Shown here piece by piece: positions 9,309-16,849 of a stretch of 47,450 bases of DNA. The stretch is taken from contig DXGH01000023.1 in assembly GCA_019114005.1 (NCBI GenBank), positions 1-47,450 on the forward strand. The letters are read 5' to 3'. Source of the stretch: Candidatus Acetatifactor stercoripullorum. Its GTDB lineage: Bacteria; Bacillota; Clostridia; Lachnospirales; Lachnospiraceae. Every line of letters starts with the position of its first letter. The stretch's first letter is position 1. A program made the translations under genes and the position numbers. Under the pieces are notes generated by a model, which was not told the origin of the DNA, ran no database searches, and saw only the letters and a program-made list of their open reading frames with translations.

Positions 9309-9330
9309 CTCTATGTCCTTTCAATAATCA

Positions 9331-9343
9331 TCAGATGATCTGA
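9331..9343. promoter_or_regulatory. Palindrome in a divergent promoter region
   Basis: TCAGAT-G-ATCTGA is a perfect 6-bp inverted repeat with a one-base centre. It lies between the divergent membrane-protein and hydratase genes, 14 bases upstream of the hydratase -35 box. It could be an operator, but no cognate regulator is visible nearby. Confidence 0.3.
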
Positions 9344-9356
9344 GGTCATTTTTCCA

Positions 9357-9385
9357 TTGCATCCCACGATTTCATCCTTTATAAT
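9357..9385 (+). promoter_or_regulatory. Sigma-A promoter of the hydratase operon
   Basis: TTGCAT (9357-9362) and a perfect TATAAT (9380-9385) are separated by 17 bases. Transcription should start near 9392. The hydratase start lies 33 bases further on, with GAGGAGG in between. Confidence 0.7.
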
Positions 9386-9424
9386 ATTACATTATGACAT
9401 GAAAAAGAGGAGGAAACAATAGCT

Positions 9425-11713
9425 ATGATAGAATTATTTTCAGGCGGCGCATACCTGATAAACGGCAGTGAGCTTGTGGCTGATACGCCAGAGGCGGCCC
9501 AGGAGATAAAGCAGAAAACCGGAAAAGAGGTTACCAGTAGGGAAGCGGCAAAGGCCACTATGGCCTATGGCATTTTGGAAAGCCACAATACCTCCGGCAA
9601 TATGGACAAGCTCAAAATCCGCTTTGACAAGCTTACCAGTCATGACATCACCTTTGTGGGCATCATTCAGACGGCAAGAGCTTCGGGACTGACCAGATTT
9701 CCTATGCCCTATGTGCTGACAAACTGTCACAATTCCTTGTGTGCAGTGGGCGGCACCATAAACGAGGATGACCACATGTTTGGTTTAAGCTGCGCGAAAA
9801 AATATGGCGGCGTTTACGTTCCTCCTCATCAGGCTGTAATTCATCAGTACGCCAGAGAGATGCTTGCAGGGGGCGGAAAGATGATTCTGGGTTCCGATTC
9901 CCATACCCGTTACGGAGCTCTTGGCACCATGGCCATGGGCGAGGGCGGACCGGAGCTGGTAAAGCAGCTGCTAAATCAGACCTATGATATCAACATGCCC
10001 CAGGTGGTGGGCGTTTACTTAAAGGGCGAGCCCGTAAAGGGGGTAGGCCCTCAGGATGTGGCCCTGGCAATTATCGGCGCCGTGTTCAAAAACGGATATG
10101 TAAAAAATAAGGTGATGGAGTTTGTGGGTCCTGGCGTTGCTTCCTTAAGCGCCGACTTCCGTATCGGCATCGACGTTATGACAACGGAAACCACCTGCCT
10201 GTCCTCCATCTGGGTAACGGATGAAACCATAGAGGAATTTTACGAGATTCACGGACGGAAGGAGGATTATACACAGCTGAGCCCCGGCGATGTAGCTTAT
10301 TACGATGGCATGATCGTTGTGGATTTATCCGCCATCCGGCCCATGATCGCGATGCCCTTCCATCCCAGCAACACCTATACCATAGAGGAATTAAACGCAA
10401 ACCTTCTGGATATTCTGGACGAGACGGAGAAACGCGCACAGGTAAGTTTGGACGGCGCAGTGGAATTTACCTTAAAGGATAAGGTAAAGGACGGAAAATT
10501 CCTGGTGGATCAGGGCATCATCGCAGGCTGCGCGGGCGGCGGCTTTGAAAATATCTGCGCGGCGGCAGATATTTTAAAGGGACGTTATATCGGCTCCGAC
10601 GGATTTACACTGAGCGTTTATCCTGCATCCATGCCTGTTTACATGGAGCTGATTAAAAACGGCTGCGCGGCGACGCTGATGGAGACCGGCGCTGTGATGA
10701 AGACGGCCTTCTGCGGTCCCTGCTTCGGCGCGGGGGATACGCCTGCCAACAATGCCTTCAGTATCCGGCATTCTACCAGAAATTTCCCCAACCGTGAGGG
10801 CTCCAAGCTCCAGAGCGGACAGATCGCCTCTGTGGCGCTTATGGACGCCCGTTCCATTGCGGCAACGGCTGCGAACCAGGGCATTCTTACCCCGGCTACG
10901 GATTTTGACGGTGAATTTGGCAGATACAAATATCATTTTGACAGCAAAATTTATGCAAACCGGGTATTTGATTCCAAGGGCGTGGCTGATCCTGACGTGG
11001 AGATTCACTTTGGGCCCAATATCAAGGACTGGCCTGCAATGGGAGAGCTTCCCGAGAATCTGGTGCTGCAGGTGGTCAGCGAGATTCATGACCCTGTGAC
11101 CACAACGGATGAGCTGATTCCTTCCGGAGAAACCTCCTCCTACCGCTCCAATCCTCTGGGGCTTGCAGAATTTACCTTAAGCCGCAAGGACCCTGAGTAT
11201 GTGGGACGTGCAAAGGCCATTCAGAAGGCGGAGAAGGCCCGTATGGAGGGAAAGCAGACCTGTGAGGCGCTGCCACAGCTTAAGGAGGTTATGGCGGTTA
11301 TCAACGAAAGATTCCCTGAGGCTTATCAGGCCAACACAGGCTTTGGCTCCACTATTTTTGCGGTAAAGCCCGGGGACGGCTCTGCAAGAGAGCAGGCTGC
11401 CTCCTGCCAGAAGGTGCTGGGAGGCTGGGCGAATATTGCCAACGAATATGCCACCAAGCGTTACCGCTCCAACCTGATCAACTGGGGCATGCTTCCCTTC
11501 CTGATTGAGGAGGGAGAGCTTCCCTTCCGGAATCTGGACTATCTTTTCCTGCCGGATATCAAGAAGGCTGTGGAGGAGAAGGCGGAGGTCATTACGGCTT
11601 ATGTGGTGACAAAGGAAGGACTGAAGGAATTTACGCTGCGCCTGGGAGATTTGACTGACGAGGAGCGCCAGATTATTTTGAAGGGCTGCTTGATTAACTA
11701 TAACAGGGTATGA
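9425..11713 (+). CDS. Aconitase-superfamily hydratase (YbhJ-like)
   Basis: This is a 762-residue 4Fe-4S dehydratase of the aconitase superfamily, closest in layout to the uncharacterised YbhJ-type hydratases rather than to AcnA or LeuCD. Visible signatures are [15 protein letters not shown] (the substrate-binding SHT motif), [10 protein letters not shown] and [15 protein letters not shown] (cluster cysteines), and the swivelling domain region with [12 protein letters not shown] and [11 protein letters not shown] serine-rich, arginine-containing loop near the end is typical for substrate carboxylate binding. ATG 9425 follows GAGGAGGAAAC. It is co-transcribed with the SseB-like gene 31 bases downstream. 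The substrate is unknown; no citrate synthase or isocitrate dehydrogenase lies nearby. Confidence 0.85.
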   Translation: MIELFSGGAYLINGSELVADTPEAAQEIKQKTGKEVTSREAAKATMAYGILESHNTSGNMDKLKIRFDKLTSHDITFVGIIQTARASGLTRFPMPYVLTNCHNSLCAVGGTINEDDHMFGLSCAKKYGGVYVPPHQAVIHQYAREMLAGGGKMILGSDSHTRYGALGTMAMGEGGPELVKQLLNQTYDINMPQVVGVYLKGEPVKGVGPQDVALAIIGAVFKNGYVKNKVMEFVGPGVASLSADFRIGIDVMTTETTCLSSIWVTDETIEEFYEIHGRKEDYTQLSPGDVAYYDGMIVVDLSAIRPMIAMPFHPSNTYTIEELNANLLDILDETEKRAQVSLDGAVEFTLKDKVKDGKFLVDQGIIAGCAGGGFENICAAADILKGRYIGSDGFTLSVYPASMPVYMELIKNGCAATLMETGAVMKTAFCGPCFGAGDTPANNAFSIRHSTRNFPNREGSKLQSGQIASVALMDARSIAATAANQGILTPATDFDGEFGRYKYHFDSKIYANRVFDSKGVADPDVEIHFGPNIKDWPAMGELPENLVLQVVSEIHDPVTTTDELIPSGETSSYRSNPLGLAEFTLSRKDPEYVGRAKAIQKAEKARMEGKQTCEALPQLKEVMAVINERFPEAYQANTGFGSTIFAVKPGDGSAREQAASCQKVLGGWANIANEYATKRYRSNLINWGMLPFLIEEGELPFRNLDYLFLPDIKKAVEEKAEVITAYVVTKEGLKEFTLRLGDLTDEERQIILKGCLINYNRV

Positions 11714-11744
11714 GGAGCAGAAACGCTTCGGAATGGAGGAAAAA

Positions 11745-12233
11745 ATGGAATTTAACAAACCTGTATCCAATCCTATGCTGGTGGGGGCCATAGAGCTGAT
11801 GAAGGCTGAGGATACGCCGGATCACAGAAATATGTTTTTAAATGAAATGATGAAGGCGTTTTTTCTGGCTCCGGCTATCGTAGAACCGGCTCCGGAGCCT
11901 GACGAGACGGGAAAGGTAAAGCTGGCTGCGGGCAGCAAGGTGCAGTTTCCCATGCTGACCACCAAGGACGGAAAACGGTTTTTCATGGCCTTTACAGACT
12001 GGATGGAGTTAAAAAAGTGGAAGGACGAGGAAAACCAGCAGACCTTTGCCTTAAAATTTGAGGATTATGCTGCCATGCTGCTTCGAAAGGACGCTCAGGG
12101 CAATACAAGCCCGGCGCTGGGCTTTGTCATTAATCCCTATGGTGGAAATATTGTAATCTCTAAGGAGATGGCTGCGGGGCTTATGGCGGCCAGACTGGCC
12201 AAGGCAAAGGGGAAAAATCCAGAGGAAAAATAA
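11745..12233 (+). CDS. SseB-like domain protein
   Basis: This 162-residue soluble protein resembles the SseB N-terminal domain family. After a helical segment with DHRNMFLNEMMKAFFLAPA come the KVQFPMLTTKDGKRFFMAFTD and FEDYAAMLL segments, typical of that fold. The exact role is unknown. ATG 11745 is preferred over ATG 11733 because GGAGG (11735-11739) lies five bases before it and the earlier ATG has no ribosome binding site. It is the second gene after the hydratase, so the two are probably transcribed together. Confidence 0.75.
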   Translation: MEFNKPVSNPMLVGAIELMKAEDTPDHRNMFLNEMMKAFFLAPAIVEPAPEPDETGKVKLAAGSKVQFPMLTTKDGKRFFMAFTDWMELKKWKDEENQQTFALKFEDYAAMLLRKDAQGNTSPALGFVINPYGGNIVISKEMAAGLMAARLAKAKGKNPEEK

Positions 12234-12263
12234 GCTAAAGTTTTTAACAGTAAGGTCGATATA

Positions 12264-12308
12264 CTTATTACAAAAGGCTGCCGGGCCAGCAGGCCTTTGA
12301 GTAATAAG
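12264..12308 (+). other. Long imperfect hairpin in intergenic region
   Basis: CTTATTAC (12264-12271) pairs perfectly with GTAATAAG (12301-12308). Inside, AAAGGCTGC and GCAGGCCTTT form a second imperfect stem around CGGGCCA. No T-run follows, so it is not a simple terminator. A separate terminator begins 13 bases later. It matches no riboswitch class I can recognise; it could be a structured leader, the 3' end of the SseB transcript, or a protein-binding site. Confidence 0.45.
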
Positions 12309-12320
12309 AAATGACACCAC

Positions 12321-12373
12321 GGATGGTAATTATGCGGGAGAAGGGATTCTCCCCATAGCTGCCATCCTTTTTT
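12321..12373 (+). terminator. Intrinsic terminator before EF-hand gene
   Basis: GGATGG (12321-12326) pairs with CCATCC (12362-12367). An inner stem TATGCGGGAGA/TCTCCCCATA has a single mismatch, and TTTTTT follows (12368-12373). It would end transcripts from the hydratase-SseB operon, or a leader transcript beginning just upstream. The remaining bases to 12490 show only ribosome-binding-like AAAGGAG sequences. Confidence 0.7.
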
Positions 12374-12490
12374 ATGAGGGACAGGATGTTGGTCATAAAA
12401 AAAGTTCTATAAGGCTTCGCCGGTCTGCCAGGGAAGGCTGGGCGGCGCGGCGGTGTAGAATGGGTGCTCATCAAAGGAGCGTGAAAGGAG

Positions 12491-13576
12491 TTGAGAATTG
12501 ATTACAGTACCATAAACATGGGATCTGCCAGAAGCTATCAGGCTTCTGAGGTAACAGTGGGACGTTACAGGGTTACGGACTATCTGACCGGGGTGACCCT
12601 AAGCGGTACGTCGGTGGGGACTATGGTCAGCCGGGAGAAGGAAGATACTTATGGGGAAGACCAGACCTCATTGAAAGAAAGCGTCTCGGACATATGGGAG
12701 TGGAACAACCGTTTCAGCACAGCGTCATACAGAGTGACCTGGCGCAGTGAAAACAGCCGGACCATGATGGAGCTGAAAGAGTTGACCGTGCGCTATATTT
12801 TTGAGCTGCTTTTTGGCTCGCCAAAAGAGAGACGAAACAGACAGCTGTCCCAGGAAGCCCGGCAGACTGCAGCCGATACCCAGTTTGTGTCCAATGCAAA
12901 AATGATAGACTATCGGCGGGAAACCTGGAGGACGGAGTGGGAGAGTACTTCATTTTCCACGGTGGGAACCGTAAAAACCTCCGACGGAAGGGAAATCCAT
13001 TTTAATGTGGAGGTGGGAATGAGCCGTGCGTTTCAGGAATATTTCAGCACGGAGCTGAATCTGGCCGCCTTTCAGATGTGTGATCCTCTGGTGATCAATC
13101 TGGACACGGACGCAGCCGATTTTTCCGACCAGAAATTCTTTTTTGACATTGACGGGGACGGAGCTGAAGATCAGGTATCCATGCTGGAACAGGGCAGCGG
13201 CTATCTTGCCCTTGACAAAAATGGAGACGGTGTGATCAATGACGGAAAGGAGCTGTTTGGCACCGCAAGCGGAGACGGCTTCCGTGATCTTGCACAGTAT
13301 GACGAGGATGGGAACGGGTGGATAGACGAAAATGACGCCGTGTGGTCCAGGCTGCAGATATGGTGCAAGGATGAAAACGGACAGGATGTGCTTTACCGTC
13401 TGGCAGATAAGGGAGTAGGCGCCATCTGCCTGCAGAATGTCTCCACCGATTTTACCCTGAAGGGACAGGACGGGATAAGCGGCAGGGTCCGCAGCACGGG
13501 CATTTTTCTATACGAGAACGGAAGTGCTGGAACCATTCAGCATGTGGATGTGGCAAAATATGAAGGGGAGGCATAG
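12491..13576 (+). CDS. EF-hand-like calcium-binding protein
   Basis: This 361-residue protein has no known function. It lacks a signal peptide, membrane span or catalytic motif. Its C-terminal third holds dockerin/EF-hand-like Ca loops: FDIDGDGAEDQV, LDKNGDGVINDGKELFG and YDEDGNGWIDEND (about residues 218-282). The N-terminal MRIDYSTINMGSARSY is followed by a region rich in Arg and Ser. The start is uncertain. TTG 12491 directly abuts GAAAGGAG, so the usable site may be AAAGGAG at 12473-12479 (11 bases away); an ATT at 12497 would have ideal spacing from the nearer one. A terminator lies upstream and spoIID follows. Confidence 0.7.
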   Translation: MRIDYSTINMGSARSYQASEVTVGRYRVTDYLTGVTLSGTSVGTMVSREKEDTYGEDQTSLKESVSDIWEWNNRFSTASYRVTWRSENSRTMMELKELTVRYIFELLFGSPKERRNRQLSQEARQTAADTQFVSNAKMIDYRRETWRTEWESTSFSTVGTVKTSDGREIHFNVEVGMSRAFQEYFSTELNLAAFQMCDPLVINLDTDAADFSDQKFFFDIDGDGAEDQVSMLEQGSGYLALDKNGDGVINDGKELFGTASGDGFRDLAQYDEDGNGWIDENDAVWSRLQIWCKDENGQDVLYRLADKGVGAICLQNVSTDFTLKGQDGISGRVRSTGIFLYENGSAGTIQHVDVAKYEGEA

Positions 13577-13634
13577 AATAAAAAGAGAATAGTATTTAGC
13601 GGGAATTGTTATCATAAAAAAGTCAAAACAAGTT

Positions 13635-14552
13635 TTGGTTCTAATCAGTTTCATTTTTCTACTGCCCTACATTTTTTCCATGCTCTGGTCCGGGAGACAT
13701 GACACAGGCCTGAAAGGAGAGACCCAACAGTCCTTACAAGAGGATATTGTCCTTTGTCTGGAGGATGAGAGGGGAAAGCTTACCATGACAATGGAAGAGT
13801 ATCTCTGCGGCTATCTGCCCTTAGTAATTCCGGTTCAGTATGAACAGGAGTGCCTTCGGGCCCAGGCTGTCCTTCTCAGGACCCAGGTGATCGGAGCGTT
13901 TGCCAGGCAGGTCGCAGAGGGAAAGCAGGAATTTATTCTGGAGGCGGATACCTATCTTTCCCATGAGCAGCTGGAGGAAATGTGGGGCGAAAATAATACG
14001 GAATATCAGGAAAAAATCAGACAGGCCGTGAGCAGCACCAGGGGAATTTATCTCACCTTTGAGGGGCTGCCCATCGAAGCCTGTTTTTTTCGTGTGAGCG
14101 CCGGGCGCACACGATCTGCAGGAACCTTTCTGGGACAGGGATACGAATATCTGGCCGCGGTGGATTGTCCCAAGGACTATCTCTCCCAGGACTACCTCAC
14201 CCAGGAAAAGTACAGCCGCACCAAGCTGGAAAAGCTTCTGGGAGGAACCATTGCACAGCTTTCCTATGATGACTCCGGCTATGTGGAGTGGGTGACCATA
14301 GTTTCTTCGGATAGTGGGGAAAGCCGGGAATACACCGGTGAGTGGCTCAGGAAAAAGCTTAAGCTTTCCAGCGCCCACATCACCATGGAGGAACAACAGG
14401 ACAAGGTTTTTTTTCAGGTAAAAGGCGCAGGCCACGGCTTTGGAATGAGCCAGTTTGCGGCGAACGAGATGGCTGCCCAGGGAGCTGATTATCAAACCAT
14501 TCTTTCCTATTTTTTTCAAAATATTACATTTGACAAATACCTTCAGCCCTGA
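13635..14552 (+). CDS. spoIID: SpoIID-like lytic transglycosylase homologue
   Basis: SpoIID cleaves glycan strands during engulfment, at the septum and mother-cell membrane. The protein has one N-terminal membrane anchor, then the SpoIID blocks: EYLCGYLPLVIP with ECLRAQAVLLRTQ, STRGIYLTFEGLPIEACFF, RVSAGRTRSAGTF and GAGHGFGMSQFAANEMAAQG. In the family the first block reads roughly EYVxGVVAxEMP and its EMP glutamate is catalytic; here that position is Val (V64). The start is doubtful. TTG 13635 has no ribosome binding site, whereas an in-frame ATA at 13614 would give the more typical N-terminus MKKSKQVLVLISF. The SpoIIQ-like gene follows, as expected of engulfment genes. Confidence 0.85.
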   Translation: MVLISFIFLLPYIFSMLWSGRHDTGLKGETQQSLQEDIVLCLEDERGKLTMTMEEYLCGYLPLVIPVQYEQECLRAQAVLLRTQVIGAFARQVAEGKQEFILEADTYLSHEQLEEMWGENNTEYQEKIRQAVSSTRGIYLTFEGLPIEACFFRVSAGRTRSAGTFLGQGYEYLAAVDCPKDYLSQDYLTQEKYSRTKLEKLLGGTIAQLSYDDSGYVEWVTIVSSDSGESREYTGEWLRKKLKLSSAHITMEEQQDKVFFQVKGAGHGFGMSQFAANEMAAQGADYQTILSYFFQNITFDKYLQP

Positions 14553-14641
14553 ATAAATGCGTCTGTTTCGGCAAGACTAACAGAGAAGAAAAAAACCGTG
14601 CATATGGCGCGTTCACTGTATTTGGAAGGAAGGAATGGAAA

Positions 14642-15574
14642 ATGAAGAGAAACAGGAAAAACAGCATAAGAAAAGAGCGGATTATCATGATCGCTTCTTC
14701 CGCATTTGTCTTGACGGCACTTACCCTGACAGGAATCTATATGAAGGAAGGAAACGTGGAGTCCAAGGATGACGGTTATACCATAGATTTTACAGCTCTG
14801 GATGAGCAGGAAAACATTACGGATATCGCCCAAAATAACCAGTCCACAGAGTCCGGCCACAGCCTGCAGGAGAATATGGAAGGAAACGGGCAGAGCGCCC
14901 TGGCCGGGGAAGAAGGTCTGGACGCACAGGATAACATCCTGCAGGATGACCAGGTCCTGGAAGACGACCTGGATTATATGCCCATGGAGGCGGGCTCCAG
15001 TCTGGTGGAAATTCCCGGGCTTACCGATGGCAGCGCTCTGACCCAGAACGAAGAGGAGCTTTTGGCGCAGGAGTCTGGCCAGGAGGATGGGGAAACGGGC
15101 AGTGAGGCGGACAGCGCACAGACGGATGCCAAGGAGAGTGCAGTGATCTTAAAGGAGCTGAGCTTTTCTGAGAGTGAGGGACTGGTCAGACCGGTAAGCG
15201 GCCAGGTGCTTTTACCCTACAGCATGGATGCCAGTGTTTATTTTGCCACCCTGGATCAATATAAATACAATCCGGCTGTCATTTTTTCCGCAGAGGAGGG
15301 CGCTTCAGTTGCGGCGTGCGCAGAGGGCCGGGTAGTAAATATTTTTGAAAACGAGGAAATCGGACATGCTGTGACGCTGGATTTGGGAAGCGGATATCAG
15401 GCTACCTACGGACAGCTTGGAGAGATACAGGTGACCCTTGACAGCTATGTGAATGCGGGCGATATCATTGCAACGGTTGCGGCGCCCACGAAATATTTCA
15501 GTGTGGAGGGGAGCAACCTCTATTTTGAGCTGACAAAGGACGGAGCCTGCGTGAATCCGGAAAGCTTGTTTTAG
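14642..15574 (+). CDS. SpoIIQ-like protein, degenerate M23/LytM domain
   Basis: This 310-residue protein has an N-terminal cytoplasmic KR-rich tail, one membrane span (about residues 16-35), a long acidic Glu/Asp/Gln-rich linker (45-170) and a C-terminal LytM fold (about 185-310). In forespore SpoIIQ this domain binds SpoIIIAH across the intermembrane space. The M23 zinc motifs HxxxD and HLH are absent: the second reads SNLYFEL where active enzymes have a PHLHFEL-like stretch, and YGQL replaces YAHL. It is therefore probably a binding rather than a cutting domain. It lies 89 bases after spoIID. The ATG at 14642 has GGAAGGAAGG upstream. The assignment rests on layout and neighbour, not on a measured score. 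Confidence 0.75.
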   Translation: MKRNRKNSIRKERIIMIASSAFVLTALTLTGIYMKEGNVESKDDGYTIDFTALDEQENITDIAQNNQSTESGHSLQENMEGNGQSALAGEEGLDAQDNILQDDQVLEDDLDYMPMEAGSSLVEIPGLTDGSALTQNEEELLAQESGQEDGETGSEADSAQTDAKESAVILKELSFSESEGLVRPVSGQVLLPYSMDASVYFATLDQYKYNPAVIFSAEEGASVAACAEGRVVNIFENEEIGHAVTLDLGSGYQATYGQLGEIQVTLDSYVNAGDIIATVAAPTKYFSVEGSNLYFELTKDGACVNPESLF

Positions 15575-15586
15575 GGAGCGGAGGAC

Positions 15587-16798
15587 ATGTATATTGTAGG
15601 CGGCAGAATCAAGACCATGGCGGGAAAAGAAATACCGGAGGGCGTGATTCACATTACAGACGGTAAAATAGCGCAGATTGGGAGAAAAGGGGAGGTCGCC
15701 ATTTCCCCTAAGGAAAAAGAGCATGTCCTTGTGGTAAAGGAAGGACTTATTCTGCCGGGACTGCTGGAAGCCCACTGCCATATGGGCATTACTGAGGAAA
15801 AAAAGGGCATGGAGGGAGATGACTGTAACGAGACCGTAAACCCGGTTACACCCTACCTAAGAGCCATTGACGGCATCAATCCCATGGACGCAGCCTTTGA
15901 CGACGCCGTCCGGGCCGGCATCACCGCCGCCATGATAGGCCCGGGAAGCTCCAATGTGGTGGGAGGCCAGTTTGTTCTTCTAAAGACCTGGGGAAGAAGG
16001 GTGGATAAGCTGATCGTTAAGGCGCCTGCAGCCATGAAGATAGCCTTCGGGGAAAATCCAAAGGTAAATTATTCGGGGCAGAACAAAAGTCCCTGTACCC
16101 GTATGGCCATTGCTTCACTGCTTCGAGAGGAGCTGTTTTCTGCCCTGGAATACAAAGAGAAGAAGGAAAGCGCAGAAAAGAGAGGGGAATCCCTTCCAAA
16201 GGATTTTAAAAAGGAATGCTGGCTGCCTGTGCTGCGCGGAGAAATTCCATTAAAGGCTCATGTGCACAGAGCCGATGATATTTTTACTGCCATCCGCATT
16301 GCGGAGGAATTCGGCTTGAAGCTGACGCTGGATCATTGCTCGGAGGGGCATTTGATCGCCAGAGAGATCGCAGAGAGTGGATTTCCTGCTATTGTAGGGC
16401 CGGATCTCACCAGCCGCAATAAAATAGAGGTTCAGAATATGGCCTTTAAAACGGCGGGAGTGCTGAATCAGGCGGGGGTGATGACGGCCATCACAACCGA
16501 TCATCCGGTGTCTTTGATTCAAACACTTCCCCTTTGCGTGGGTCTTGCGGTAAAAGCGGGACTTCCTCTGGAGGAAGGCTATAAGGCCATGACCATTTAT
16601 CCGGCAATCATCTGCGGCGTTTCCCACCGCTTGGGGAGCCTGGAGGTGGGAAAGGATGCGGATATCGCCATTTATGATGGAAATCCCATGGAGATTTTTA
16701 CAAAAACCCTTTACACCATAATCGACGGTGAAGTTGTGTACGACGCTTACAGGGACGAAAAAAGGACGTTGCTTTCTCAAAAAATAGTGATAAAATGA
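15587..16798 (+). CDS. Amidohydrolase-family metalloenzyme
   Basis: This is a 403-residue cytoplasmic member of the amidohydrolase superfamily, near the imidazolonepropionase-like group. The first metal motif is EAHCHMG (H63, H65), followed by KAHVHRADD, TLDHCSEGH and the late metal Asp in TTDHPVS. The N- and C-terminal beta segments (MYIVGGRIKTMAG and GKDADIAIYDG) form the usual composite small domain. The substrate cannot be read from sequence; a cyclic amide or peptide derivative is possible. ATG 15587 follows GCGGAGG. It begins 12 bases after the SpoIIQ-like gene and may be co-transcribed. A GC-rich inverted repeat (16806-16832, no T-run) follows it. Confidence 0.85.
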   Translation: MYIVGGRIKTMAGKEIPEGVIHITDGKIAQIGRKGEVAISPKEKEHVLVVKEGLILPGLLEAHCHMGITEEKKGMEGDDCNETVNPVTPYLRAIDGINPMDAAFDDAVRAGITAAMIGPGSSNVVGGQFVLLKTWGRRVDKLIVKAPAAMKIAFGENPKVNYSGQNKSPCTRMAIASLLREELFSALEYKEKKESAEKRGESLPKDFKKECWLPVLRGEIPLKAHVHRADDIFTAIRIAEEFGLKLTLDHCSEGHLIAREIAESGFPAIVGPDLTSRNKIEVQNMAFKTAGVLNQAGVMTAITTDHPVSLIQTLPLCVGLAVKAGLPLEEGYKAMTIYPAIICGVSHRLGSLEVGKDADIAIYDGNPMEIFTKTLYTIIDGEVVYDAYRDEKRTLLSQKIVIK

Positions 16799-16849
16799 AT
16801 TCATGCCGGGCCCCGTGTAAGGGGTGCCCGGAAACACAGGAGGAAAGTT

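Noticed and set aside
12234..12490. Cyclic-di-GMP, SAM, preQ1 or fluoride riboswitch
   Set aside because: None of the conserved core sequences of these classes is present, so only an unassigned structure is reported.
16806..16832. GC-rich inverted repeat after the amidohydrolase gene as a terminator
   Set aside because: The stem is good but no T-run follows, so termination is not supported.
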